From assembly GCA_017452405.1 (NCBI GenBank), contig JAFTMM010000134.1:1-20076 (forward strand): a stretch of 20,076 nt of DNA, read 5' to 3'. The translations under genes and the position numbers were made by a program. Of the stretch, positions 14,012 to 20,076 are shown one piece after another. The notes beneath the pieces are model-generated. The model ran no database searches and was not told the DNA's origin. It was given only the letters and a program-made list of their open reading frames with translations. The stretch is from Clostridia bacterium (lineage in GTDB: Bacteria; Bacillota; Clostridia; Christensenellales; Pumilibacteraceae). How positions within the stretch are numbered: the first letter of the stretch is position 1; each line of letters opens with the position of its first letter.

Positions 14012-15219
14012 TTCAGCGTTACTTTGACGTGGAATTTTTTGCCCTTATGAAGAACGAATTCATTTTGATTTGTGAAGTCGGAAACTACTGCCGAGATAGC
14101 GGTTACTTTATCGTCACCGATCTTTACACCGCCTCCTTCGATAAGTCTGCGCGCTTCGCCCTTGCTCTTGGCTGCGCCTGCGCCGACGAGTACGTCGATA
14201 ACCGAAAGGCTTCCGTCGCCGTCTATTTCTACTTCAGGCATATCGTCCATGTTTCCGCCGAACGCTGCTTTTGCCTGAGACTGCGCTTTTTCCGCTTCTT
14301 CTACGCCGTGAACGAGCTTTGTTACTTCATAAGCAAGACGTTCTTTCGCGTAGTTCATTCTCTCGTCGCGGTACTTGGTAAGTTCCATAATTTCGTCAAG
14401 AGGCATGAAAGTAAGGAGTCTTAAACATTCTTCAACCTTAACGTCCTCTACGTTACGGAAATATTGATAGAATTCGTAAGGAGTTGTGCGGTCAGCCGAA
14501 AGCCACAAAGCGCCCTTAGCCGTCTTACCCATCTTTTTGCCTTCGGAGTTAAGAAGAAGCGGACAGGTTACTGCAAACGCGTCGATATGCTTCTTTCTTC
14601 TTATAAGGTCTGCGCCTGCGAGAATATTACTCCACTGGTCGTTACCACCCATTTCAAGGCGCACGCCGAACTTCTCGTTAAGCATTAGGAAGTCGTACGC
14701 CTGCATAAGCATATAGTTGAATTCAAGGAAGGACAAGCCTTTCTCCATACGCATTTTGAAACATTCTGCGGTCAACATTTTGTTTACCGAGAAATATACG
14801 CCTATGTCACGGAGAAATTCAACGTAGTTAAGGTTAAGAAGCCAATCGGCATTATTGACGATCATCGCGCCGTTCTCGCCTTCAAAAGTCAAGAACCGCG
14901 CCATTTGTCCCTTAATACATTCCACGTTATGTTCGATCTGCTCTTTGGTGAGCATACTGCGAAGGTCGGTCCTGCCCGACGGATCACCTATCATGCCCGT
15001 ACCACCGCCCACGAGAGCAATGGGCTTGTGTCCTGCTTTCTGCATATGCGCCATTGCCATAATGGGGATATAGTGTCCGATATGAAGCGAGTCTGCCGTA
15101 GGATCAAACCCTACGTAGAACGGTATGGATTCTTTACCGAGTAATTCGTATAAATCGTCTTCGTAAACCGTCTGACCGACAAAGCCACGTTCGCGAAGTA
15201 CGTCAAGAGCGTTTTTCAT
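14008..15219 (-). CDS. tyrS: Tyrosyl-tRNA synthetase
   Basis: Class I aminoacyl-tRNA synthetase charging tRNA-Tyr. It has 403 residues. The N-terminal substrate region has YVGFDPTADSLHIGH with the HIGH motif at 46-49. GGGTGMIGDPSGR and MGGNDQWSN are the tyrosine/adenylate-binding blocks, and GKKMGKT (228-233) is the KMSKS-type loop. The C-terminal S4 domain spans about 340-400 (SVIDVLVGAGAAKSKGEARRLI). This length and HIGH/KMGKT pattern fit the TyrZ-like subgroup. ATG 15217-15219 has GGAG nine bases upstream. It starts 15 bases after the aminotransferase gene. No T-box leader is seen, so the gene depends on the operon promoter at 16461-16489. Confidence 0.97.
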   Translation of the reverse strand: MKNALDVLRERGFVGQTVYEDDLYELLGKESIPFYVGFDPTADSLHIGHYIPIMAMAHMQKAGHKPIALVGGGTGMIGDPSGRTDLRSMLTKEQIEHNVECIKGQMARFLTFEGENGAMIVNNADWLLNLNYVEFLRDIGVYFSVNKMLTAECFKMRMEKGLSFLEFNYMLMQAYDFLMLNEKFGVRLEMGGNDQWSNILAGADLIRRKKHIDAFAVTCPLLLNSEGKKMGKTAKGALWLSADRTTPYEFYQYFRNVEDVKVEECLRLLTFMPLDEIMELTKYRDERMNYAKERLAYEVTKLVHGVEEAEKAQSQAKAAFGGNMDDMPEVEIDGDGSLSVIDVLVGAGAAKSKGEARRLIEGGGVKIGDDKVTAISAVVSDFTNQNEFVLHKGKKFHVKVTLK

Positions 15220-15234
15220 TTCTGTTTCTCCGTA

Positions 15235-16431
15235 TTATAATTTAGCAAGTTTTTCTTTAAAGAGGTCACCGAGACGTTTTATGCCCGTTTCGATCTGCTC
15301 TGCGTTTGCATAAGAATAGTTAAGACGTATATAGTTTTCCGTTCCTTCAGGCTCTGCGAAGAACACGCTACCCTGTATATAGGCGACTTTCTTTTCAATC
15401 GCTTCGGGGAAAATCTTAATAACGTCAATACCTTTGGGGAATTTGCCCCAGATAAACAATCCGCCGTCAGGATCGGTACATTCAAACTCTTCGGGCATAT
15501 AATTCTTTATAGCGTTACTCATGCACGCTTTCTTATCACCGTAAATCTTAACTGCTTTTTCAAGATCGGGCTCAAGATATCCGCGCTTTAAGTATTCGTA
15601 AGTTATCATCTGCGAAAGATTGGGAGTATGTAAATCCGTTCCCTGCTTACAGATTTCCATTTTACGGATAATTTCGGGAGTTGCGCAAGCCACGCCCGTG
15701 CGGTTGCCCGGCGATACGATTTTAGAGAATGACGAAACAAATATCACGTTACCTGCCGTGTCCATACTCTTCATGCTCGGAACGTACTCGCCCTTGAAAC
15801 GGAGTTTGCTGTACGGATCGTCCTCGATTACCATAACGCCGTACTTGGCAGTCAGCTCTGCAATCGCTTTTCTATTTTCCGCGGTATAAGTCTTACCCGT
15901 AGGATTAGAGAAAGTGGGCACGCAGTATAAAATCTTGGGATTATGTTTCTTAATCTTAGCTTCGAGATCTTCAAGATCAAGTCCGTCGTCATTGGCGTTT
16001 ACACCCTTACACACAGCTTCGTATGAGTTTGCTATCTGTAAGAACGCAAGATACGTCGGGTTTTCAACGAGCACGACGTCGCCGGGATTGATAAACGTCT
16101 TGAGCGCGAGGTCGATTCCCTGTTGTCCACCGCTTATAACGAGAATATTATCTACCGTAGCGTCCGATATGCCTGCCGACTTAACGTACTCAACCAGCTG
16201 ATTGCGGAGTTCGGGAAAACCAGCGGTGAGTCCGTATTGGAGTACGCGAGCAAACGACGGCGACGAAGTGACGTCTGCCGTAATTTCTTTTACGCGCTCG
16301 GTAGGCAGACATTCGATTGCGGGATTTCCACCTGCAAAGCTTATTATCTCGGGATTTCCGAGCAATTTGAATATCTCACGGGTTGCAGTTCCGTTGAGAT
16401 TTGCCATTCTTGATGCGTAGTTATAGTTCAT
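15235..16431 (-). CDS. PLP-dependent aminotransferase, class I (2-aminoadipate/aromatic type)
   Basis: Fold-type I aminotransferase of 398 residues related to the stand-alone aminotransferases that resemble MocR C-terminal domains (LysN-like). Residues seen: Y67 and G68 (LQYGLTAGFPELR), SGGQQG (100-105) for phosphate binding, Y127 (NPTYLAF), N176 (TFSNPTGK), D204-D205-P-Y (IEDDPYSKL), PLP lysine K237 (SSFSKIVSPGNRTG) and the C-terminal substrate arginine in ENYIRLNYS. Substrate is not readable: 2-aminoadipate, aromatic or branched-chain amino acids are all possible. Adjacency to tyrS hints at aromatic use, and ilvE in the same operon hints at branched-chain. The ATG has AGGA nine bases upstream and is the first gene after the 16461-16489 promoter. 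Confidence 0.9.
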   Translation of the reverse strand: MNYNYASRMANLNGTATREIFKLLGNPEIISFAGGNPAIECLPTERVKEITADVTSSPSFARVLQYGLTAGFPELRNQLVEYVKSAGISDATVDNILVISGGQQGIDLALKTFINPGDVVLVENPTYLAFLQIANSYEAVCKGVNANDDGLDLEDLEAKIKKHNPKILYCVPTFSNPTGKTYTAENRKAIAELTAKYGVMVIEDDPYSKLRFKGEYVPSMKSMDTAGNVIFVSSFSKIVSPGNRTGVACATPEIIRKMEICKQGTDLHTPNLSQMITYEYLKRGYLEPDLEKAVKIYGDKKACMSNAIKNYMPEEFECTDPDGGLFIWGKFPKGIDVIKIFPEAIEKKVAYIQGSVFFAEPEGTENYIRLNYSYANAEQIETGIKRLGDLFKEKLAKL

Positions 16432-16460
16432 AATTTCAGTTCCTTTTACTTCTGCTAATT

Positions 16461-16489
16461 ATTATACTAGCGCGTTAAAAAAAAGTCAA
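16461..16489 (-). promoter_or_regulatory. Promoter of the aminotransferase-tyrS operon
   Basis: Minus strand TTGACT (16484-16489), a 17-base spacer that begins with a T-run, then TATAAT (16461-16466). This is 11 of 12 consensus bases. The predicted start is near 16454, leaving a short leader of about 23 bases that includes AAAGGAA. In contrast to nth and tsaE, this message has a normal Shine-Dalgarno leader. Confidence 0.8.
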
Positions 16490-16532
16490 GGAATTGCAAA
16501 AAGATATGAAGGTTTTGTTATATATCGCTTGC

Positions 16533-16555
16533 AAAAAGGCAGGATTAACCTGCCC
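16533..16555 (-). terminator. Intrinsic terminator overlapping the end of the membrane-protein gene
   Basis: Minus strand GGCAGG, loop TTAAT, CCTGCC, followed by TTTTTG. The six-base-pair stem is perfect. The TAA stop of the membrane-protein gene (16545-16547) lies in the loop, and the last codons form the 5' arm. Confidence 0.85.
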
Positions 16556-17204
16556 TAAATTTTGTCACTCCGAATTTGCGGTTAAGCTTAACTGCTTTGA
16601 CGAAAATAAATATTCCTACGGAAGCGGACAGAACGCCGAAAACGAGTCCCGAAACGCCGTTAACGTATGAGGCGTTACCTATTTCTAACCACGTCAAAAG
16701 TACTGCTTCCGTAGTTACTATCGCGACGAGAGAAGTCACGAAGTTTATACATTTCAAACCCTCCATAAGAAGGTCTTTGTCGCGCCTAGCGCGGATAATG
16801 CCCATAACGGCGAGAGTTATTTCCACGAAAGAAACCGAGCAAAGGACTATGGACGTTAGCATTCCATAACGCGACAGTTGCTCGAAAAAGATAATATAGC
16901 GCATAACTGCGATTATATAGCATACTGCGCCTATAAATATAATTATTCCGATACGCTTATAGTATTTGATTTCCTTTATAGTTTCGCCCTCACTTACTTC
17001 TCTGCCATGGAAATATATGCGCTTGCCCATACCGATACACAGCACGTATGCTCCGCTTACGCATGCAAAGAAGTATGAAGACATTATGCCGAGAAAGATT
17101 TTAACTCCTCCGCTTAAAAAATTGTATATCATGCTCACGGTAGACGTGATGCGAGCGCGCTTTTGAGGACTTAGCGCTCTGAATTTACGAATAAGTTCCA
17201 GCAT
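16545..17204 (-). CDS. Uncharacterised integral membrane protein
   Basis: I do not recognise the family. It has 219 residues with about six hydrophobic segments: 24-42, 45-58, 84-104, 114-137, 150-172 and 182-203. They are separated by short basic loops (RKFRALSPQKRAR at the N-terminus, RARRDKD at about 139-145, KLNRKFGVTKFRAG at the end), so the N- and C-termini are probably cytoplasmic. No catalytic motif is seen. It starts at ATG 17202-17204 with at best a weak GGTG. A TATACT at 17221-17226 lacks a good -35. It lies 49 bases after the SOD-like gene, and a terminator overlaps its stop. The SOD gene has no terminator of its own, so the two may be co-transcribed. Confidence 0.75.
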   Translation of the reverse strand: MLELIRKFRALSPQKRARITSTVSMIYNFLSGGVKIFLGIMSSYFFACVSGAYVLCIGMGKRIYFHGREVSEGETIKEIKYYKRIGIIIFIGAVCYIIAVMRYIIFFEQLSRYGMLTSIVLCSVSFVEITLAVMGIIRARRDKDLLMEGLKCINFVTSLVAIVTTEAVLLTWLEIGNASYVNGVSGLVFGVLSASVGIFIFVKAVKLNRKFGVTKFRAG

Positions 17205-17253
17205 ATAGCACCGCTAAGGTAGTATACTTCATGGAACTGAATTTTATTTGAAA

Positions 17254-17739
17254 CTACCCTTTGATTTCACCGCAAGCAATTTTTATCCCCGAATTGCCGG
17301 CAGGCTGTGAAGTAAAGTCGTCAACCCCTGAGTGAATAAGTATAGTTTTGCCGACGATGTCCTTGACCGTAAATCGATCTGTAAGAACTGCGGAAAAAGC
17401 GTATCCATTAGAGGCAAAAAGCGGTGGTAAATCTCCTGCGTGATAAGGGTGCGGACATTCGTAGGGATTGTAGTGCATACCCGTACGCGCAAATGGGTCC
17501 TCTGCGCTACCCGAGCACGAGCTTCCCTCGTGAATATGGAAAGCATATATCGACTTTTCGCACGCGCCTTCCTGCGTTGGTAGTCCGCCTACTTCGCTGA
17601 CTACCACTACTCCGTACTTAGTTTGATAAAACCGCACTCTGCCGTGAATTTCATAATACTTTTTTTGACCGCTGATCATAGCCCATGCGTCCGGCCTATG
17701 ACTTAGTAATGAAGAAAAATTAGGGAGTTCATAGTTCAT
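17254..17739 (-). CDS. Cu/Zn superoxide dismutase family protein, no signal peptide
   Basis: SodC-like protein of 161 residues. The metal ligands of Cu/Zn SOD can be placed: H68 and H70 (YAFHIHEG), bridging H89 (GMHYNP), H97, H100 and D103 (PHPYHAGD), and H136 (ILIHSGVDD). The disulfide cysteines align as C75 and C156 (SGIKIACGEI). The zinc loop is compact, with only two residues between H97 and H100; classical enzymes have about eight at that position. There is no signal peptide, which is unusual because bacterial SodC is usually exported. Some Gram-positive family members do not bind copper or have little dismutase activity, so activity is uncertain. ATG 17737-17739 has GAGG seven bases upstream. 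No clear promoter is visible in the 17740-17800 gap. Confidence 0.87.
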   Translation of the reverse strand: MNYELPNFSSLLSHRPDAWAMISGQKKYYEIHGRVRFYQTKYGVVVVSEVGGLPTQEGACEKSIYAFHIHEGSSCSGSAEDPFARTGMHYNPYECPHPYHAGDLPPLFASNGYAFSAVLTDRFTVKDIVGKTILIHSGVDDFTSQPAGNSGIKIACGEIKG

Positions 17740-17795
17740 GTTAAAACCTCACAAGATATTTACTAAAAATATATTCCATGCAAGGCAAAAGAGTG

Positions 17796-17826
17796 AAAAA
17801 ATAAAAGCGAGGTCAGCCTCGCTTTT
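17796..17826 (-). terminator. Strong intrinsic terminator after the aldolase-type gene
   Basis: Minus strand AAAAGCGAGG, loop CTGA, CCTCGCTTTT, then ATTTTTTC. The stem is 10 base pairs and perfect. It begins a few bases after the stop codon at 17832 and separates this gene from the SOD-like gene. Confidence 0.93.
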
Positions 17827-17831
17827 AGTGA

Positions 17832-18803
17832 TTAGTAGTTTTCAAGTAGTGATTTATAGAACTCGGAGTAGTCGGTACGCTTTGCGTTTGTGAAGTCTAT
17901 TGCTTCGCGTGGATGGCGATTAAGCAGCCCCGTGAACATATACTGAAGATCGTATCCCCACGTTACGCCGTCACGCTTTAATTGAGTCATATATTTTTCG
18001 GAAAATTTAAGTAAGGAATAGATGTTATATTTGGGATTTTTGAGGAAGCCGAGGAGTAATTCAGAAGAACAGTTGCCTGCGCCACGTCCCATACCCTGAA
18101 CGGTCACGTCGAGATAAGAAACCCCGTATGACAACGTTTCAATCGTATTTGCAAATGCAAGGTTCTGATTATTATGAGCATGAAAACCTACCTTCTTGCC
18201 CGTGTTTTCCACGGTTTTGAGATAAACTTGGGCAAGCTCCAAAGCGTTTTCGGGATAGAGTGAACCGTAACTGTCGACGAGATAGATTACGTCTACGCTT
18301 GATGCCGAAAGCATAGTAAGAGCTTGAGTTACCTGGTCCAAATTTGCCTGTGAGATTGCCATTAAGTTACAAGAAGTTTCATAACCAAGTTGATGGAAAT
18401 GTTCAATCATATCAATCGCAGCAGGTATCTGGTGAATATAGCACGCCACACGAACCATGTCGATAACGCTTTCCGTTTTAGGCAAAAAATCGGTCTTATA
18501 GTCACATCTGCCCACGTCTGCCATAACGGCTATTTTAAGATCGGATTTATTATCTCCTACTATCGCGCGAATATCTTCTTCGTCACAGAATTTCCACTTT
18601 CCGAAATCACTTTTAGAGAACATATTCTTGCTCGCCTTATAGCCGAATTCCATATAATCAATACCGCTCTTTATATTCGTTTTATAAAGTTCGGTAACAA
18701 ACTCGTCGGTAAAGTTAAAATTATTACAAAGTCCACCGTCTCTAATCGTAGCGTCAAAAACTTTTATATCGTCTCTGAAACTCATCAAATTACCTTTTCT
18801 CAT
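17832..18803 (-). CDS. DRE-TIM metallolyase, 4-hydroxy-2-oxovalerate aldolase-like
   Basis: HMGL-like TIM-barrel enzyme. The start is taken as ATG 18801-18803 (323 residues) because AGGAG lies nine bases upstream. An ATG at 18812 would sit directly on that AGGAG, and ATG 18783-18785 (MSFRDD) is also possible with AAAGG before it. The metal and catalytic signature DATIRDGG (17-24) is followed by EFGYKAS, the HAHNNQNLAFAN block (H208, H210 as metal ligands) and GMGRGAGN (237-244). The family includes aldolases, isopropylmalate/homocitrate synthases and HMG-CoA lyase. The 'aldolase catalytic domain' subgroup, whose members often make or cleave acyl-type precursors, fits best. The true substrate is unknown. 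It is a single-gene unit with its own promoter and terminator. Confidence 0.85.
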   Translation of the reverse strand: MRKGNLMSFRDDIKVFDATIRDGGLCNNFNFTDEFVTELYKTNIKSGIDYMEFGYKASKNMFSKSDFGKWKFCDEEDIRAIVGDNKSDLKIAVMADVGRCDYKTDFLPKTESVIDMVRVACYIHQIPAAIDMIEHFHQLGYETSCNLMAISQANLDQVTQALTMLSASSVDVIYLVDSYGSLYPENALELAQVYLKTVENTGKKVGFHAHNNQNLAFANTIETLSYGVSYLDVTVQGMGRGAGNCSSELLLGFLKNPKYNIYSLLKFSEKYMTQLKRDGVTWGYDLQYMFTGLLNRHPREAIDFTNAKRTDYSEFYKSLLENY

Positions 18804-18839
18804 GTCGCGCATCTCCTAAAGTTTGTAAAATTATTTAAT

Positions 18840-18868
18840 ATTATAGCAACATAATATACGTTTGTCAA
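18840..18868 (-). promoter_or_regulatory. Consensus promoter of the aldolase-type gene
   Basis: Minus strand TTGACA (18863-18868), a 17-base spacer, then TATAAT (18840-18845), with TGC directly before the -10 (extended -10). Both hexamers are perfect. The predicted start is near 18833, giving a leader of about 30 bases that carries TAGGAG. The strongest promoter in the window. Confidence 0.92.
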
Positions 18869-18893
18869 ATGCGTAATTGAAAAAAAACAAATA

Positions 18894-18982
18894 AGGTTCA
18901 ACTCCTTTCCACAACTGCAATAAAAAATACAGATGCCCAAATAGGCATCTGTATTTTGGTGCGGTTGACAGGAGTTGAACCT
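18894..18982. repeat. 89-bp imperfect inverted repeat with tRNA-3'-end-like arms
   Basis: The plus-strand arm (18894-18937) and minus-strand arm (18982-18944) share an outer 13-base identity, AGGTTCAACTCCT, and an inner 14-base identity, AAAATACAGATGCC, around a CAAATA centre. Between them the minus arm reads GTCAACCGCACC (the real tRNA end). The plus arm reads a longer, degenerate form in which CAACTGCAATA matches CAACCGCACCA at 8 of 11 positions. Confidence 0.8.
18922..18957 (-). terminator. Terminator hairpin downstream of the tRNA fragment
   Basis: Minus strand AAAATACAGATGCC, loop TATTTG, GGCATCTGTATTTT, then TTA. The 14-base-pair stem is perfect and begins at the CCA end of the tRNA fragment, as for a terminator of the original tRNA gene. 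It is also the core of the larger inverted repeat 18894-18982. Confidence 0.75.
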
Positions 18983-18990
18983 GCAACCAA
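18957..18990 (-). other. tRNA 3' fragment (probable tRNA-Leu), likely attachment site
   Basis: On the minus strand: T-stem GCAGG, T-loop TTCAACT, T-stem CCTGT, acceptor strand CAACCGC, discriminator A (18960) and encoded CCA (18957-18959). About ten bases of variable arm precede it (AGCTTTGGTT). No matching 5' acceptor strand GCGGTTG, D-arm or anticodon arm follows on the right, so only the 3' end is present. The A discriminator and TGCAGGTTCAACTCCTG arm resemble tRNA-Leu, but the anticodon is missing. Such 3' fragments are the typical duplicate left by integrases that insert in tRNA genes. The 5' side (right of 18990) would then be element and the left side chromosome. Confidence 0.72.
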
Positions 18991-18999
18991 AGCTAAAAA

Positions 19000-19050
19000 A
19001 TCACAATATATAGTGGTTTAGACTATAAAATAATCACAATATATTGCGAT
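19000..19050. repeat. Two 18-bp near-palindromic direct repeats
   Basis: ATCACAATATATAGTGGT (19000-19017) and ATCACAATATATTGCGAT (19033-19050) are identical for the first 12 bases. The second is almost a perfect palindrome. They are 33 bases apart start to start, about three helical turns, so two proteins would sit on the same DNA face. They could be integrase arm-type sites, excisionase sites or an operator pair. Confidence 0.7.
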
Positions 19051-19061
19051 TTTTGAAAGTG

Positions 19062-19083
19062 TTCCCCAAAAATTCCCCAAAAA
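19062..19083. repeat. Tandem 11-bp repeat TTCCCCAAAAA
   Basis: Two perfect adjacent copies of TTCCCCAAAAA, next to the paired repeats at 19000-19050 and inside the non-coding end of the putative element. No open frame of significance covers them. Function is unknown; it may be part of the recombination site. Confidence 0.75.
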
Positions 19084-19111
19084 TTTTATTAAATAAATAG
19101 CCTGTAATCGT

Positions 19112-19147
19112 AAAAAACCCCGGCAATCTCATTAGATTGTCGGGGTT
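19112..19147 (-). terminator. Terminator of the membrane-protein gene at the element end
   Basis: Minus strand AACCCCGACAATC, loop TAATGA, GATTGCCGGGGTT, then TTTTAC. The 13-base-pair stem has one U-G/C-A variation. A T-run follows on the minus strand only, so it terminates the gene ending at 19172. Confidence 0.92.
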
Positions 19148-19151
19148 AACC

Positions 19152-19171
19152 TTTTGCACTTGAGTGCAAAA
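19152..19171 (-). repeat. Short hairpin directly after the stop codon of the element gene
   Basis: TTTTGCACT, two bases, AGTGCAAAA: a 9-base-pair inverted repeat whose first base follows the TAA at 19172-19174. It precedes the strong terminator at 19112-19147 by a few bases, giving two consecutive 3' hairpins. It may protect the mRNA 3' end or be a relic terminator. Confidence 0.65.
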
Positions 19172-20076
19172 TTATTCTTTTTCCTCTTTTTCCTCTTTTT
19201 CCTCTTCGGGTTTCCAGATTTCGCTAAGTCCGAGCTCTTTTTCAAATATGCTATTACGTCGCTCGAAAACAGATATGGTATAATTGCAATAGCGATTCAT
19301 AGCCGCTATGCCTTTAAGTACGGCAGATATAATGTATATCGCATGACTAAACGCTGCAGCGATTGAAAATTCCATAATCAGCTCAGTTATAACTATAAGC
19401 ATAGCCGCCGCAAAGATTACAAAGCGTATTGCGTCTTTAATCAAAAGTCTCGCGCGAAATCCCTTTCGATTGTCTTTAATAGAGTCATTCTGCTCATATT
19501 CAATAACTCCTTTATTATAAAGCTCTTCAGACGTAATCCTTTCGTAATCTTTGTATGCCCCACTTATAATCTTATCAATAATTTTATTGAATTTTTTAGC
19601 GCTTTCGCCGTCAATGCAAAATTGATGTATAAGTGATTTGCGAATTTCTGTCTTCTTGGCGGCGTCTCCCTCATTAAGTAAAGGTTCTAAATCCCCCCAC
19701 TCGATCCTTGCATTAATTTTGTGCGCATGTCGCAAATAACAAGCATGCCTATAGGATTCAGTGAGGTTTATTGCAACTTCGTCAAGTTTATTGTGAAGTT
19801 TTCGCGCATAGATCAGATCCACTCGAAGTTCGTTTGTTTTGAGAGTTCGACAAAGACGTGATTTAATTCTATTCTTGCGCTCATCGTATCCATGATTAAT
19901 TATCATGTTAATCACAAAAATGCTCAAGAGCGTTTGCGCAAATATAACCATCCAGTTCCACCAATTGCCGAGTGCCTCAAGACTGAATTCCACCTCGGTA
20001 TCAGTAGAAACAAGGGATTGCATCCAACCGATAAATATTGAAACAATTACGACGAATACAACTTCTCCACCGAGAA
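19172..20076 (-). CDS. Uncharacterised multi-pass membrane protein (5' end outside window)
   Basis: The frame is open to the right edge with no stop, so the true start is outside the window. The visible 300 residues begin LGGEVVFVVIVSIFIGWMQS, which adds a hydrophobic segment before the first ATG (20021-20023). Layout: membrane segment 1 at the very start; an acidic loop; segment 2 (NWMVIFAQTLLSIFVINMI); a charged, mostly helical cytoplasmic region of about 150 residues; segments 3 and 4 (IRFVIFAAAMLIVITELIM and SHAIYIISAVLKGIAAM); and a tail ending EEEKEEKEEKE, encoded by three exact GAGGAAAAA repeats. No enzyme motif is seen. The architecture of paired membrane helices with a helical cytoplasmic core is seen in some mobile-element-encoded effectors, but I cannot assign a family. 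Confidence 0.75.
   Translation of the reverse strand, partial: LGGEVVFVVIVSIFIGWMQSLVSTDTEVEFSLEALGNWWNWMVIFAQTLLSIFVINMIINHGYDERKNRIKSRLCRTLKTNELRVDLIYARKLHNKLDEVAINLTESYRHACYLRHAHKINARIEWGDLEPLLNEGDAAKKTEIRKSLIHQFCIDGESAKKFNKIIDKIISGAYKDYERITSEELYNKGVIEYEQNDSIKDNRKGFRARLLIKDAIRFVIFAAAMLIVITELIMEFSIAAAFSHAIYIISAVLKGIAAMNRYCNYTISVFERRNSIFEKELGLSEIWKPEEEKEEKEEKE

Larger units (their letters stand above)
18985..20076. mobile_element. Left end of a putative integrated element (continues past window)
   Basis: Inferred from the tRNA 3' fragment at 18957-18990, two 18-bp repeats at 19000-19050, the 11-bp tandem at 19062-19083 and an AT-rich cargo gene reading toward the junction. No integrase is in the window. 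The stretch 18990-19171 has no gene. It holds only these repeats and a terminator. Confidence 0.5.

Noticed and set aside
16432..16544. T-box or other riboswitch before the tyrS operon
   Set aside because: The predicted leader is only about 23 bases, with no specifier or antiterminator sequence; the space is filled by the promoter and the upstream gene's terminator.
18804..18812. Aldolase-type gene starting at ATG 18812
   Set aside because: The AGGAG directly touches this ATG, leaving no spacing. The next ATG (18803) has nine bases, so it is preferred.
19051..19111. Possible integrase 3' remnant (minus strand, FWG/GEF-like codons around the TTTTTGGGGAA repeats)
   Set aside because: All three frames have stops nearby and the terminator of the next gene lies immediately upstream, so no coding remnant can be supported.

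Overview
The window looks like a piece of a low-to-mid GC chromosome from an anaerobic, uncultured, Clostridia-like member of the Bacillota. The evidence is the gene neighbourhoods (obg-nadD-yqeK-rsfS; tsaE/tsaB/rimI), an ECF riboflavin transporter S component behind an FMN riboswitch, a DUF3343/cysteine desulfurase pair, and Shine-Dalgarno plus sigma-A type promoters. Almost everything is on the minus strand, so the operons read from right to left. TGA and TAA both serve as ordinary stops. No CRISPR array, IS element, rRNA or intact tRNA gene was seen.

Layout, right to left in transcription order. (1) 18985-20076: apparently the left end of an integrated element. A 3' tRNA fragment with CCA (probably tRNA-Leu, 18957-18990) marks the junction. 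Repeats lie beside it, followed by a terminator and a 5'-truncated gene for a multi-pass membrane protein of unknown function. (2) 17832-18803: a DRE-TIM aldolase-type enzyme with a consensus promoter and strong terminator. (3) 16545-17739: a cytoplasmic Cu/Zn-SOD-like protein and an uncharacterised membrane protein, ending in a terminator. (4) 9893-16431: one tightly packed amino-acid operon (PLP aminotransferase, tyrS, yigZ, ilvE, metY, malic enzyme). It starts at a strong promoter (16461-16489) and ends at a terminator that lies inside a small opposite-strand gene. ilvE carries an in-frame TAA at codon 71. (5) 8284-9896: two small uncharacterised genes transcribed divergently, and an intracellular subtilisin-like protease. 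(6) 6839-8292: divergent DUF3343 and cysteine desulfurase genes (sulfur/selenium transfer). (7) 2500-6797: nth-obg-(nadD-yqeK fusion)-rsfS-PAP2 phosphatase, with every junction overlapping or abutting. (8) 1-2494: an FMN riboswitch, a ribU-tsaE in-frame fusion, yhbY, tsaB and partial rimI, covering riboflavin uptake, t6A tRNA modification and ribosome assembly.

The most unusual points are these. RibU and the essential t6A ATPase TsaE are fused in one frame under an FMN riboswitch, with a near-consensus promoter inside the ORF positioned to start transcription exactly on the TsaE ATG. nth has the same arrangement, so leaderless transcripts may be in use here. NadD and YqeK are fused and start at TTG. 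ilvE has a nonsense codon. At the element boundary, an 89-bp imperfect inverted repeat has two arms that both resemble the same tRNA 3' end. Family assignments come from recognising motifs by eye; no database search was run.
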